Below are positions 17,411 through 26,756 of a stretch of DNA of 50,386 nucleotides, piece after piece. Within the stretch, counting starts at the first letter, position 1. The number at the start of each line of letters is the position of its first letter. A program made the translations under genes and the position numbers. Origin of the DNA: Rhodospirillales bacterium (GTDB taxonomy: Bacteria > Pseudomonadota > Alphaproteobacteria > Rhodospirillales > Shumkoniaceae); NCBI GenBank assembly GCA_028281785.1, contig JANQJG010000154.1:1-50386 (forward strand), in the 5' to 3' direction. The notes below the pieces were generated by a model, which was not told where the DNA came from, searched no databases, and saw only the letters and a list, made by a program, of their open reading frames with translations.

Positions 17411-18181
17411 ATGCACTATCTCGACGATCTGAAAGACAAGGCGATCCTCGTGACGGGCTCGTCCACCGGCATCGGCGCGGCCGTTGCAAAAGGCTTCGCC
17501 CATTGCGGGGCGAAGGTCGCTGTCCACTGCAACGCCAGCCGGGACGCGGCCGAACAGGTCGTCACCGACATCACGTCCGAGGGCGGCGAGGCGGTTCTCA
17601 TGCAAGCGGACGTTTCGCAAACTGCCGGGGCGAATCAAGTCGTGGAAGAGACCGTCGCCGCCTTTGGCCGGCTGGACGTTCTGGTCAACAACGCGGGCGG
17701 CGTGCTGCAGCGCGTGTCGCCCGAGGAGATCGACGACGATCTGCTGCAGCGATTGATCGACCTCAACATTCGATCTGTGGTCATGGCGTGTCGCGCCGCG
17801 ATCCCGCAATTCAAAAATCAGAACCACGGCAACATCATCAACACGGGATCGATCGCCGCCCGCCACGGCGGCGGCCCGGGAGCGGCCGTCTATGCCAGCA
17901 CCAAGGGCTTCGTGCAGACCCATACCAGGGCTCTTGCGCGCGATCTCGTCAGCCATAACGTCCGGGTCAACGCCGTCGCGCCGGGCGCGATCATGACGCC
18001 TTTTCACAAGGACACACCCGCATCGGCGGTCGAGGTCTGGGAGAAGGCGATCCCCATGGGCAGGATTGGCGAGCCGGAGGATCTGGTCGGCGCCTATCTA
18101 TATCTAGCTTCGGACAGGATGAGCGGCTATGTCACGGGCGTCACGCTCGACGTGAACGGCGGCTGGTTGCTGCCTTACTGA
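17411..18181 (+). CDS. SDR oxidoreductase (paralogue of the SDR at 23024)
   Basis: A 256-residue classical SDR with TGSSTGIG (15-22), NNAG (93-96), Ser147, Tyr161 and Lys165, ending in a GGW motif. It is clearly related to the SDR at 23024-23788: both start with LDDLK/FDDLK, share TGSSTGIGAA and a CRAA..F..N..GxIINTGSIA block, and carry TPFHE/K. This suggests a duplicated enzyme pair for related substrates or opposite stereochemistry. The ATG follows GGGGGAG. The gene is third in the IclR-SDR-SDR-SDR run, after a 141-bp gap in which nothing was recognised. Confidence 0.88.
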   Translation: MHYLDDLKDKAILVTGSSTGIGAAVAKGFAHCGAKVAVHCNASRDAAEQVVTDITSEGGEAVLMQADVSQTAGANQVVEETVAAFGRLDVLVNNAGGVLQRVSPEEIDDDLLQRLIDLNIRSVVMACRAAIPQFKNQNHGNIINTGSIAARHGGGPGAAVYASTKGFVQTHTRALARDLVSHNVRVNAVAPGAIMTPFHKDTPASAVEVWEKAIPMGRIGEPEDLVGAYLYLASDRMSGYVTGVTLDVNGGWLLPY

Positions 18182-18214
18182 TCAAGAGCCGAGATAAGAA
18201 AGGGAGTCGGAAGA

Positions 18215-18961
18215 ATGGCAGATCGACTGGCGGGCAAGACCGCTTTCGTGACCGCGGCTGGCCACGGAATCGGGCGAGCCACAGCCATCGCGTTCGCGAA
18301 CGAGGGGGCCAAGGTTTGGGCCACGGACATCAATGAGGCAAGCCTCTCCAGCCTCGCGCAAGAGCATGGCTCCATCGAAAGCCGACTTCTGGATGTGACC
18401 GACGGCGCCGCCATTCAGGCCTTGGCGGCCGAGCTGGGCGCCGTGGACGTGCTCTTCAATTGCGCCGGCTTCGTTCACAATGGGACCATCCTTGACTGCG
18501 ACGAGAAGGATTGGAACTTCTCCTTCGACCTCAACATCAAGGGCGCGTACCGGATCACCCGCGCCTTCCTGCCGGCCATGATCGAGGCGGGCGGCGGCAG
18601 CATCATCAACATGTCCTCGGTCGCCAGCAGCGTCATCGGTGTCCGCAATCGCTTCGTCTACGGTGCAACAAAGGCAGCCGTTATCGGGTTCACCAAGTCG
18701 ATCGCGGCGGACTTCGTCGACAAGGGCATTCGCTGCAACGCCATTTGCCCCGGCACGGTCGACTCGCCGTCCCTGAACGAACGATTTCAGGCGACCCCGG
18801 ATCCCGAGCAGACCCGCCGCGAGTTCATGGCGCGCCAGCCCATGGGGCGGCTGGGAACGCCCGAGGAGGTGGCGGCCCTCGCCGTCTACCTGGCCTCAGA
18901 CGAAGCGGCTTTCAGCACTGGCGCCTACTATCTGGTCGATGGCGGCTGGACGATGAGCTGA
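18215..18961 (+). CDS. SDR oxidoreductase, 2-keto-3-deoxy-L-fuconate dehydrogenase/BDH2-like
   Basis: A 248-residue SDR with TAAGHGIG (13-20), Asp38 after the second strand (an NAD preference mark), Ser134/135, Tyr149 and Lys153. It closely resembles the group holding bacterial 2-keto-3-deoxy-L-fuconate dehydrogenase and animal DHRS6/BDH2: shared blocks include LFNCAGFVHNGTILDC, KDWNFSFDLN, NMSSVASSVIGVRNRFVY and GIRCNAICPGTVDSPSL. With an aldonate dehydratase nearby, oxidation of a 2-keto-3-deoxy sugar acid is a plausible role. The ATG follows AGAAAGGGAG. It is last in the SDR run. Confidence 0.87.
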   Translation: MADRLAGKTAFVTAAGHGIGRATAIAFANEGAKVWATDINEASLSSLAQEHGSIESRLLDVTDGAAIQALAAELGAVDVLFNCAGFVHNGTILDCDEKDWNFSFDLNIKGAYRITRAFLPAMIEAGGGSIINMSSVASSVIGVRNRFVYGATKAAVIGFTKSIAADFVDKGIRCNAICPGTVDSPSLNERFQATPDPEQTRREFMARQPMGRLGTPEEVAALAVYLASDEAAFSTGAYYLVDGGWTMS

Positions 18962-18967
18962 GGGGCA

Positions 18968-19924
18968 TCAGCCCGTTTGCCCGGCGATTTCGGGGACCGG
19001 CGTCATAACCGGTTCGCCGGCGAAGTGACAGTCAAGATTAGCGGCGTTGAGCTCCGCCATGCGGCGGCGTGTCTCATGCGTCCCGCTGCCCATATGCGGG
19101 GACAGCACGACGTTGGGCATCGCCCTCAGTTCCTCTGGCACATGGGGTTCGCTCTCGAACACGTCGAGGCCCGCCCCGGCGATCTTGCCGTCACGCAAGG
19201 CCTCGATGAGCGCCGCCTCGTCAACGATCGAGCCTCGCGCCGCGTTCACCAGATAGCCCTTGGGACCCAAGGCCGCCAGAACTTCCGCGTCGACCAGATG
19301 ACGGGTCGAGGCGCCGCCATAGGTGGAGACAAACAGAATATCGCTGGCCTCGGCGAGCTGAACGGGCGTGGGGTAAAAATCGTAGGAAACGTCCAGCTTT
19401 TTCCGGTCGTGATAGGCGACTCGGGCGCCGCAGGCCTCGACGCGCCGGGCGATGCCCGAACCGATCTTCCCGAGCCCGATTATCCCCGCCGTCTTCTCGA
19501 CAATGCTTGAGGCCAGGGCGACTGGTTCCGACGACCAACGCCCCGCTCGCACGAATGCATCCATCTGGGGAATCCGCCGCGTCACAGCCAGGGCGAGGAT
19601 GAGCGCCATGTTCGCCGTCTCGTCGGTCAGCACGCCCGGCGTGTGGGTCACCATGACGCCCCGCTCGATCGCGGCCGCGACATCGATACCGTCATAGCCA
19701 ACTCCGAAATTCCCGATGATCTCGAGGTTGGGCAAGGCGTCCATCAGCTGCGCCCCGAGCAGGCTTTCTCCCTTGCTCACCAGAGCGCGCACGCGACCTG
19801 GATCGAGGTTGGGCACGTCCTCAGGGTGTTCGTATCCGGTCATGTCGAAGACCTCGTACTTGCCCTCAAGGACCGCACGCATTTCCGGGTGAATTCCCGG
19901 CGCGAGCAGAACAACGGCTGACAT
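18968..19924 (-). CDS. D-isomer-specific 2-hydroxyacid dehydrogenase
   Basis: A 318-residue NAD(P)-dependent enzyme of the glyoxylate/hydroxypyruvate reductase group. The nucleotide-binding motif is GLGKIGSG (150-157). The catalytic residues are Arg230 (NAARGSIVDE), Glu259 (VFESEP) and His277 (SPHMGSGT). It likely reduces a short 2-keto acid such as hydroxypyruvate or glyoxylate formed by sugar-acid breakdown; the substrate is not fixed by sequence. The ATG follows GAGGGGGC. It converges on the SDR at 18215 with a 6-bp gap. Confidence 0.9.
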   Translation of the reverse strand: MSAVVLLAPGIHPEMRAVLEGKYEVFDMTGYEHPEDVPNLDPGRVRALVSKGESLLGAQLMDALPNLEIIGNFGVGYDGIDVAAAIERGVMVTHTPGVLTDETANMALILALAVTRRIPQMDAFVRAGRWSSEPVALASSIVEKTAGIIGLGKIGSGIARRVEACGARVAYHDRKKLDVSYDFYPTPVQLAEASDILFVSTYGGASTRHLVDAEVLAALGPKGYLVNAARGSIVDEAALIEALRDGKIAGAGLDVFESEPHVPEELRAMPNVVLSPHMGSGTHETRRRMAELNAANLDCHFAGEPVMTPVPEIAGQTG

Positions 19925-19981
19925 ATGACGCCCCCTCGCTAATGGACTTTCGATCTACGGTAATGGGCCACCGACGGCTCG

Positions 19982-21016
19982 CTAGTCTCGGATCACGGAT
20001 ACCGGCCGGCCGGCTGCCCCGGACTGAAGAATAGCATCGATAAACCGGTGCGCCTTCAGCGCCTCCTCGCCAGTGATCCAGGGATCACGATCGGCGTCGA
20101 GGGCGTCGAGGAAGTCCGCGAGGACGGCGCGATGGAAATCCTGCGGGAAGTCCATCGGATCGGCCCCGGTTCCGCCGACACTCAAGTCGGCGGCGACATG
20201 CTCCGTGCCACCGTCATGGAAGGCGACGTTCAACTCCGTACCGGTGATGACGGCCGTTCCGTTCTCGCACAGGACCTGTATCCTTTCAGGAAAACCGGGA
20301 TAGGCGCAGGTCGTGGCGTCCACGCAGCCGAGTGCGCCGTTCTCGAAGCGGAGGGCTGCCGCAGCGACATCCTCGGTCTCCATCTCGTGGATGCAGCTTG
20401 TGCCGGTGTAGCCCGCGACCTCCAGCGGGACCCCCACCAAGCTTAGGAACAGATCGAGGGTATGAATGCCCTGGGTCAGAAGGACGCCGCCGCCGTCCCG
20501 CGCCTTATCGCCCCGGCCCGGCCGGTCGTAATAGCCCTTCTGCGGCCGCCACAACGGCATATAGGCGGAGGCGGATGCCAATCGCCCGAGACGTCCGGAC
20601 GCCAAAATCTCTCGCAGCTTGAGGCCAGCTGGCCGGTAACGGTGCTGGAGTACCACGCCCAATCGGACGCCGGCGTCTCGACACGCCCTGATCAGTTCGA
20701 CCGCGCGCTCCGTGCTGATATCCAGCGGCTTCTCCAGCAGGATATGCTTGCCGGCTGCGGCACACTGGCGAACGATTTCGAGATGGCAATCGGGTGTCGT
20801 GAGAACCATCACCGCGTCGACCGAATCGTCGTCGAGAATGGTGTCGATGCTGTCCGTCAAAGGGAACGGAAACTTCTCCGCGAAGGAACTACGCCTCTCG
20901 GCCGTTCGGCTGAAGGCATAAGCGACCTCCACGCGATCCTTGAGATCGACAAGGCTTTTCGCATGCGGCGTAACCGCCATGCCAAGTCCAATAATCCCGA
21001 TACGCCGCCTGGACAT
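19982..21016 (-). CDS. Gfo/Idh/MocA family oxidoreductase
   Basis: A 344-residue dehydrogenase with a Rossmann domain (GIIGLGMAVTPHA, 7-19), EKP at 95-97 (LLEKPLDI) and the C-terminal catalytic domain containing GIHTLDLFLSL with the conserved His. The substrate is probably a cyclic polyol or sugar. The ATG at 21016 has GGGGAGGGGGC just upstream and replaces the 20-codon longer frame start. It is likely cotranscribed with the downstream 2-hydroxyacid dehydrogenase (57-bp gap). The 293-bp region between this start and the divergent CoA-transferase gene shows no recognisable element. Confidence 0.88.
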   Translation of the reverse strand: MSRRRIGIIGLGMAVTPHAKSLVDLKDRVEVAYAFSRTAERRSSFAEKFPFPLTDSIDTILDDDSVDAVMVLTTPDCHLEIVRQCAAAGKHILLEKPLDISTERAVELIRACRDAGVRLGVVLQHRYRPAGLKLREILASGRLGRLASASAYMPLWRPQKGYYDRPGRGDKARDGGGVLLTQGIHTLDLFLSLVGVPLEVAGYTGTSCIHEMETEDVAAAALRFENGALGCVDATTCAYPGFPERIQVLCENGTAVITGTELNVAFHDGGTEHVAADLSVGGTGADPMDFPQDFHRAVLADFLDALDADRDPWITGEEALKAHRFIDAILQSGAAGRPVSVIRD

Positions 21017-21309
21017 GATGCCCCCTCCCCTGATCCGCCTCTCCGACAAAGCCCGCCCCGGCTTGGGGAACCCCAACCTCGTCGCTTGCGCGGCCCATGG
21101 TCAACCTAAGGGACGGCCCGCGCACCCGTCAATGGCACCGGAGCGAAGGCGCGGCAACCACCGGAGCCGAGGCGAAGTCGTTTGAAAGGGCGGCCCCGCA
21201 TGCTAAAACGTGCCGCCAAGACCGGCGAAGCCTCATGCAGTTCCCATGGCGGGTCGAGACAGGCGGCCACGCTTTTCCTCCCCGCCTAAGGTGCAATCAG
21301 GTTGGCTCC

Positions 21310-22905
21310 ATGACCACCAAGATACTCTCCTTCGATGATGCCGCGGCACGCATCCCCGACCGCGCAACGGTCTTTGTCAGCTCTTCCAGCGCGCTCGGCT
21401 GCCCGGACCGAACCTTGCGCGCGATTGGCGAACGTTTTGAGTCCTCGGGGCTGCCGCGCGACCTCGACCTCTTCCTACCCATCGCCGCGGGCGACATGTA
21501 CGGTATCAAGGGCATCGACTACCTTGCCAAGCCGGGCCTCATCCGGCGCGTGATCGCCGGCTCCTACCCCAGCGGCCCGTCTTCCATGCCCTCACCGGCC
21601 ATTTGGCAGATGATCGGCAATGACGAGGTCGCCGCCTACAACCTGCCAAGCGGGATCCTTTTCGACATGGTGCGCAATGCCGCCGGCCGGCGGGCCGGCG
21701 TGCTGACCAGGGTCGGGCTCGATACCTTCGTCGATCCTCGGCGCCAGGGCGGTAAAATGAACGCCGCGGCAAAGGAGGACATCGTTCGCCTCGTTGATTT
21801 CCAGGGCGAGGAATGGCTGCATTTCCCCAACGTCGTCCCCGATGTCGCCATCATACGCGGCACCACGGCCGATGAACGCGGGAACATCTCCATGGAGCAT
21901 GAAGGGGCGTATCTGGGCGTACTGGACCTCGCCCTCGCCGCGCGCAATGCCGGAGGTTTCGTGATCGCCCAGGTCAAACGGCTGACCTCGGCAAGCTCGC
22001 TCCCGCCGCAACGCGTCTATGTTCCTTCCACGCTCGTCGATTTCGTGGTTGTCGATCCGGACCAATGGCAGACCACGGAAACGCCCTACGACCCGGCAAT
22101 CAGCGGCGAGGTCCGCCGGCCGCTTTCCTCTTTCACGGACGTTCCGTTTGGACCGGACAAAGTCATCGCGCGGCGAGCGGCGTTGGAACTATGCCAGGGA
22201 GACGCGGTCAATCTCGGCTTCGGAATCTCTGCCCTGGTGCCGCGAATCTTGATCGAGGAGGGACAGGCCGAGGCCGTGTCCTGGGTCATCGAGCAGGGCG
22301 CGGTCGGCGGCGTGCCCCTGGACGGCTTCGCCTTCGGCTGCGCGGCGAACGCCCAGGCCATCATCCCCTCGCCCATTCAGTTCACCTATTTTCAAAGCGG
22401 CGGCGAGGATTGTGGCCTGCTCTCCTTTCTCGAGGTCGACAGCGACGGCAACGTGAATGTCTCGCGCCTGTCGGCCAAGCCGCATGTGACGGCGGGCGTT
22501 GGCGGTTTCATCGACATCACTTCGCATGGCCGCAAACTCGTCTTTAGTGGCTACTTCACCGCTGGCGGACTTAGGCTCGACATTGATGACGGCGAGCTCA
22601 GAATCCGTCAGGAAGGCAAATTTCCCAAATTCGTCGAGGAAGTCGAGCATGTCACCTTCAGCGGACGCCGCGGACGGGCCCAGGGTCAGGACGTCACCTA
22701 CGTTACCGAACGCTGCGTCATAAAGCTGACCGAAAGGGGACTGATGGTGACGGAGGTGGCCCCAGGCGTCGACGTTGTGCGCGACGTGCTCGGACAGGCG
22801 AAGGCAACGCTCATGGTCAGCGACGATCTCAAGACAATGGATGACCGCCTTTTCCGGCCGGACAAAATTCAGCTTTCACCGACGCCGAGAAAATCACGCG
22901 TTTAG
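21310..22905 (+). CDS. Family I acyl-CoA:acetate/3-ketoacid CoA-transferase
   Basis: A 531-residue fused alpha-beta CoA-transferase of the propionate CoA-transferase/YdiF type. The first domain has the glycine-rich CoA site region and the second the catalytic Glu328 in WVIEQGAVGGVPL. Downstream blocks include SAKPHVTAGVGGFIDIT and VIKLTERGLMVTEVAPGVDV, as in the family. It swaps CoA between short carboxylic acids. The chosen ATG (MTTKILSFDDAA) matches where family homology begins; the frame is open 213 nt further upstream but encodes no recognisable sequence. It lies 118 bp before an SDR in the same direction. Confidence 0.9.
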   Translation: MTTKILSFDDAAARIPDRATVFVSSSSALGCPDRTLRAIGERFESSGLPRDLDLFLPIAAGDMYGIKGIDYLAKPGLIRRVIAGSYPSGPSSMPSPAIWQMIGNDEVAAYNLPSGILFDMVRNAAGRRAGVLTRVGLDTFVDPRRQGGKMNAAAKEDIVRLVDFQGEEWLHFPNVVPDVAIIRGTTADERGNISMEHEGAYLGVLDLALAARNAGGFVIAQVKRLTSASSLPPQRVYVPSTLVDFVVVDPDQWQTTETPYDPAISGEVRRPLSSFTDVPFGPDKVIARRAALELCQGDAVNLGFGISALVPRILIEEGQAEAVSWVIEQGAVGGVPLDGFAFGCAANAQAIIPSPIQFTYFQSGGEDCGLLSFLEVDSDGNVNVSRLSAKPHVTAGVGGFIDITSHGRKLVFSGYFTAGGLRLDIDDGELRIRQEGKFPKFVEEVEHVTFSGRRGRAQGQDVTYVTERCVIKLTERGLMVTEVAPGVDVVRDVLGQAKATLMVSDDLKTMDDRLFRPDKIQLSPTPRKSRV

Positions 22906-23023
22906 ACCGTCAAGTTGTCTTGGCCGGTCGCTGTCGCGGAGACTAAGGCGACCAAAGCACGACCTCAGGTAACGGCCGGCGTGGTCGCTGGTGTGATGAA
23001 TGGCAATGCCAACAGGAGGAACC

Positions 23024-23788
23024 ATGTTCGACGATCTCAAGGGCCTTTCAATCCTGGTTACCGGCTCAAGTACCGGCATCGGCGCGGCCGCCGCCAAGGC
23101 GTACGCAGAGTATGGCGCAAAGGTCGCCGTGCATGGCAGCGCAAACAAGGAACGGGCCGAGGCCCTGGTATCCGATATCAAATCGTCCGGCGGAGAGGCG
23201 GTGCTGGTGATGGGCGACCTGCTCAAACGGGGTGTCGTGGAAAAGGTTGTGGCCGAGGCCGCCGACGCCCTCGGCGGGCTCGACGTTCTCGTCAACAATG
23301 CCGGCAGCCTCGTGCGAAGGGAGGCTCTGGACACAATAGACGACGATCTGTACGACGCGGTGTGCGATCTCAATGTGCGCGCCGTCATCAACGCCTGCCG
23401 GGCCGCCGCGCCGTTTCTCAGAAACAGCAAGAGCGGCAGTATCATCAACACGGGGTCGATCGCGGGACATAACGGCGGCGCCGTCGGCGCCGGCCTTTAT
23501 GCCGGGGCTAAGGCGTTCGTCCATTCCTGGACACGTACAATGGCCATCGAGTTGGGGCCGGACGGTATTCGCGTGAACTGCGTCTCCCCGGGAACCATCC
23601 TCACGCCCTTCCACGAGAGGTTCTCAACGCCGGAAAAGCTCGAAAACGTTCGACGCATGATCCATCTGGGCCGGCTCGGCACCCCGGAGGATTGCGTGGG
23701 CGCCTATCTGTTCCTGGCCTCGCCCAAGGCCAGCGGCTTCATCACCGGCCAGGTGATCGAGGTCAACGGCGGCCAATACTTCAAATAA
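23024..23788 (+). CDS. SDR oxidoreductase (paralogue of the SDR at 17411)
   Basis: A 254-residue classical SDR: TGSSTGIG (13-20), NNAG (91-94), Ser145, Tyr159 and Lys163 (YAGAK). The C-terminus VNGGQYFK replaces the usual GGW. Its similarity to the SDR at 17411 indicates duplication. The ATG follows AGGAGG with ideal spacing; an upstream in-frame ATG at 23000 has no such site. It probably forms a two-gene unit with the CoA-transferase and ends at a clear bidirectional terminator. Confidence 0.88.
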   Translation: MFDDLKGLSILVTGSSTGIGAAAAKAYAEYGAKVAVHGSANKERAEALVSDIKSSGGEAVLVMGDLLKRGVVEKVVAEAADALGGLDVLVNNAGSLVRREALDTIDDDLYDAVCDLNVRAVINACRAAAPFLRNSKSGSIINTGSIAGHNGGAVGAGLYAGAKAFVHSWTRTMAIELGPDGIRVNCVSPGTILTPFHERFSTPEKLENVRRMIHLGRLGTPEDCVGAYLFLASPKASGFITGQVIEVNGGQYFK

Positions 23789-23806
23789 ATAGACAGCTTC
23801 AAACCG

Positions 23807-23834
23807 AAGGGGCGCTCCAGGTGGAGCGCCCTTT
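23807..23834. terminator. Bidirectional rho-independent terminator
   Basis: GGGCGCTCC (23810-23818) and GGAGCGCCC (23823-23831) form a perfect 9-bp stem with an AGGT loop. AA precedes and TTT follows. It sits in the 82-bp gap between the convergent SDR and aldehyde:ferredoxin oxidoreductase genes. Confidence 0.8.
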
Positions 23835-23870
23835 ATCCTGTCGACAACTTGCCCCATTTGGGCAAAGGCT

Positions 23871-25739
23871 TTACGCCGTCGCCGCGAATTCCTCCAGCCC
23901 GTGCCGTTTCACGGTTTCCGCCGTCGGCCGTCCCTCCTCCGTCCAGCCGCGGAGGTCGTAATACTCGCTCAGCATCGGGTAGAGGGGCGGAACGTCGAAG
24001 TTGATGTCCTCGCCCACCTTGCGCAGGGTGCGCATGCGGGGGGGAAGGTCATCGTCCTTGCGGGTAACGCCGCGCCGATTGTTGATCATGCGCTTCAGCG
24101 TAAAGCCCCGCGCGCCGATCGCCATGAACTCCTCGAAGCTCAAGCTGCGGCCCGTGATTAAATTGAACCATTCGAGGAAGTTGCTGGCCTTTGCCGCGTT
24201 GTTCAGCATGTTGAAATTGCAGGCGATAAGGCTGTCTCTCAAGTTCATCAGGTTCTGCAGGTGCACGACAAGCTGTGCCTTGCCGTCACGCTCACGGCCG
24301 TTCGCCGGCTGATCCAGACCGATCTCGGGGAAATTGACGGCGATTTCGAAGGCGTGCGCCAGGGAGGTAAGGTGGCAGGCGCCTCTGTTGCCCGTCGCAT
24401 AGCTGATCGCATGCCCCCAGCTGAATCTCGGGTCGTGCATGGGAAACTCAAGGCCCTTGACCTCGACCGCGTACTCCTCGGCGCCGCCTCCGATTACACG
24501 CGCCGCCCGACGGCTTCCCTCTCCGAGAAGGCGGCCCAGATCCCCTTCGCGGAAGGCGATGCGCCGGACGAGTTCGATGTTACTCTCGGGACGACCGAAC
24601 CCCAGTTCCATGCCGTCGCTGCTCGACTTCGTCAGAACCCCCTTTTCGTAGCACTCGTTGGCGAAGGCGATGATAGCACCGGTCGAAATGGAATCGAGGC
24701 CATAGCGATTGCATAGCTCGTTGGCTTTTGCGATGGCCTCGAGATTGTCCACCATCTGCATGCTGCCAAAGGAGCCGAGCGTTTCGTATTCCGGTGCCTC
24801 GACGACGCCATCGGTCTTGAACTCGCCATCCTCCACCTCGACAAGGCGGGCGCAGATAAAAGGACAGCGCTTGCATCCGGCCCGCTTCACCATGATCGTA
24901 TCCGCCATGGTGAGGCCGTTGATGCGATTGCCGAGATCGGCCGCTCGGCCCCCCCGCCAGTTGTTGATCGGCAGGTTTCCGAGCCTGTCGAAGTTGGAGA
25001 GGCTGCCCGGCGTGCCATACTTGCAGAAGATGTCGAGGGCCTCCTTCATGTGCGGCATGGCGGCTTTTGTGGACGCCGCGAGACCCTGCTCATCTGCGAG
25101 CGGAACCGCCTTGGGGTTCCTGCCCGTCACGACAACGGCCTTCAGTTTTTTTGATCCCATCACGGCGCCCATGCCACCGCGCCCGGCGACACGGGTGTGG
25201 CGTCCGTCATGGGCCACGCACGCGATCGGCACGAGATGCTCGCCAGCGGGACCGATGACGGAGGTGGCGGCACCCTTGCCGAATTCGGCCTTCAGCACAT
25301 CGTCGCACTGAAAAACGTCCTTGCCCCAAAGGTCATCGGCCTTGCGCAGGCTCAGGTCGCCACCGTCGATGACAAGGGCCACGGGTCGGTCGGAGGCGCC
25401 CGTGAAAACGAGGCCGTCCAGACCGGAGAGCTTGAGGGCGCGGCCGAACGCGCCGCCCGAATTGGACTCACAATAAATTCCGGTCAGCGGCGAAAGAGAG
25501 ATAATCTCATGGCGAGAGCCGCCCGGCGCCGCGGTCGCCGTGAAAGGGCCCGTGAAATAGATGAGAGGATTGTCAGGCCCGAGTGGATCCGTGCGACCAG
25601 CCGTCATGCGCGCGAGCAGCGCGGCGCCAAGGTTTCCCCCGCCGATGAAGTCGGAAACATCCTTCTCCCCGATCGGCCGTATCTCGATGCTGCCGCGCGT
25701 GAGGTCGATCCATGCCACGCGGTCGTGATAGCCGTACAT
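23871..25739 (-). CDS. Aldehyde:ferredoxin oxidoreductase family protein
   Basis: A 622-residue protein of the tungsten/molybdenum-pterin AOR family, which oxidises aldehydes to acids with ferredoxin. The N-terminal domain carries [15 protein letters not shown] and [16 protein letters not shown]. The [4Fe-4S] ligands are Cys289, Cys292 and Cys296 (CKRCPFIC) with the fourth Cys507 (LRDSLIAC). The pterin-contact block [19 protein letters not shown] is intact. The start follows GGAGGAGAGAGG at ATG 25739; the longer frame adds 40 unrelated residues. It stands alone, without an adjacent ferredoxin or electron-transfer subunit. Its position among sugar-acid genes suggests oxidation of a sugar-derived aldehyde, but that is inference. 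Confidence 0.9.
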   Translation of the reverse strand: MYGYHDRVAWIDLTRGSIEIRPIGEKDVSDFIGGGNLGAALLARMTAGRTDPLGPDNPLIYFTGPFTATAAPGGSRHEIISLSPLTGIYCESNSGGAFGRALKLSGLDGLVFTGASDRPVALVIDGGDLSLRKADDLWGKDVFQCDDVLKAEFGKGAATSVIGPAGEHLVPIACVAHDGRHTRVAGRGGMGAVMGSKKLKAVVVTGRNPKAVPLADEQGLAASTKAAMPHMKEALDIFCKYGTPGSLSNFDRLGNLPINNWRGGRAADLGNRINGLTMADTIMVKRAGCKRCPFICARLVEVEDGEFKTDGVVEAPEYETLGSFGSMQMVDNLEAIAKANELCNRYGLDSISTGAIIAFANECYEKGVLTKSSSDGMELGFGRPESNIELVRRIAFREGDLGRLLGEGSRRAARVIGGGAEEYAVEVKGLEFPMHDPRFSWGHAISYATGNRGACHLTSLAHAFEIAVNFPEIGLDQPANGRERDGKAQLVVHLQNLMNLRDSLIACNFNMLNNAAKASNFLEWFNLITGRSLSFEEFMAIGARGFTLKRMINNRRGVTRKDDDLPPRMRTLRKVGEDINFDVPPLYPMLSEYYDLRGWTEEGRPTAETVKRHGLEEFAATA

Positions 25740-26198
25740 TCCTCTCTCCTCCAAAGCTCGCGCGATGGTTCCCCTGACTCCAAATGCGTCCGACGTGCAG
25801 CCTCTCAAGCAAACGGGCGGCGTCGCCTGCTGAGGCGCTCGCTGCTCAACCGCTCTCACTTCATTGTGACGCCCGGCACGCCGAACTCCCGCGGACGCTC
25901 GCCCATTTTTCCCTATACGGCCGGAAATCCGGGAAGATCATCCCGTGAGTCACGAACCCTGCGGCATTGGGAGCGCGGATGTCGACCGATATCCATACTA
26001 TTTGTAACGTTAATTATAAGGGGTTCAGGCGTCGGTGTCTTTGGCATTCGCTTTCGACTTCAGAAATATGCTTGCTGTCGACCGGTTGCGGCGCCAAAGA
26101 AAGGGTCGCATAATCACGCGCGGTTAAAGCACAAATCATCCGCATTCGCCTCGGCAGGCCAGGAACATCCCCAAGGGAAGAAGAGAAGGAGCGCGAGA

Positions 26199-26606
26199 AT
26201 GAGTGTCGACGCCCAAAGCGCCACATACCTTCACACAATGATCCGGGTTTTCGATCTCGAAAAGTCGATGGACTTCTACACCCGTCTCATGGGCATGAAA
26301 TTGCTACGCAAGCGCGAAGTGCCGGATGGAAAGTACACGCTCGCTTTCGTGGGCTATGGCGAGGAGCCCGCACATACGGTCATCGAGCTGACCTACAACT
26401 GGGACCAGGCGGAGCCCTATGAGATCGGTTCTGGTTTCGGTCATCTCGCGATTGGCGTGCCGGACATCTATGCGACCTGCGAGCAGCTTGAGAAAGAAGG
26501 GATCAAAATCACGCGCGCGCCGGGGCCCGTGAAGTTCGGCACGACGGTCATCGCCTTCATCGAGGATCCCGACGGCTACAAGATCGAACTTATCGAGCGC
26601 AAGTAA
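26199..26606 (+). CDS. gloA: Lactoylglutathione lyase (glyoxalase I)
   Basis: A 135-residue cytoplasmic enzyme that isomerises the methylglyoxal-glutathione hemithioacetal to S-lactoylglutathione. Two beta-alpha-beta-beta-beta modules carry the metal ligands His12 (LHTMIRV), Glu63 (VIELTYNW), His82 (FGHLAIGV) and Glu130 (YKIELIE), spaced as in the short, Ni-type bacterial enzyme. The ATG has GAGAAGGAGCGCG before it; the very long open frame running in from 25197 is antisense to the AOR gene. The 459-bp gap upstream contains AT-rich sequence with the palindrome TAACGTTA near 26009 but no gene. Confidence 0.94.
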   Translation: MSVDAQSATYLHTMIRVFDLEKSMDFYTRLMGMKLLRKREVPDGKYTLAFVGYGEEPAHTVIELTYNWDQAEPYEIGSGFGHLAIGVPDIYATCEQLEKEGIKITRAPGPVKFGTTVIAFIEDPDGYKIELIERK

Positions 26607-26756
26607 CGGATGTAGTGGCGGGTCGTCCCCGCCCGCCGTCGCCTTCAGGTGGGATTCCACGGTCTCCACCGCTGGTCACGAGGTCGTGACGACATCAGCG
26701 GTGGGCAGGGCCCCATCTCTGAGGCCGTCCGATCGCTAAAACGCGAAGGAGAAGAG

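Noticed and set aside
25197-26198. Long in-frame extension upstream of gloA
   Set aside because: It runs antisense through the AOR gene and the 459-bp gap. GloA homology begins at 26199, with a good ribosome site just before it.
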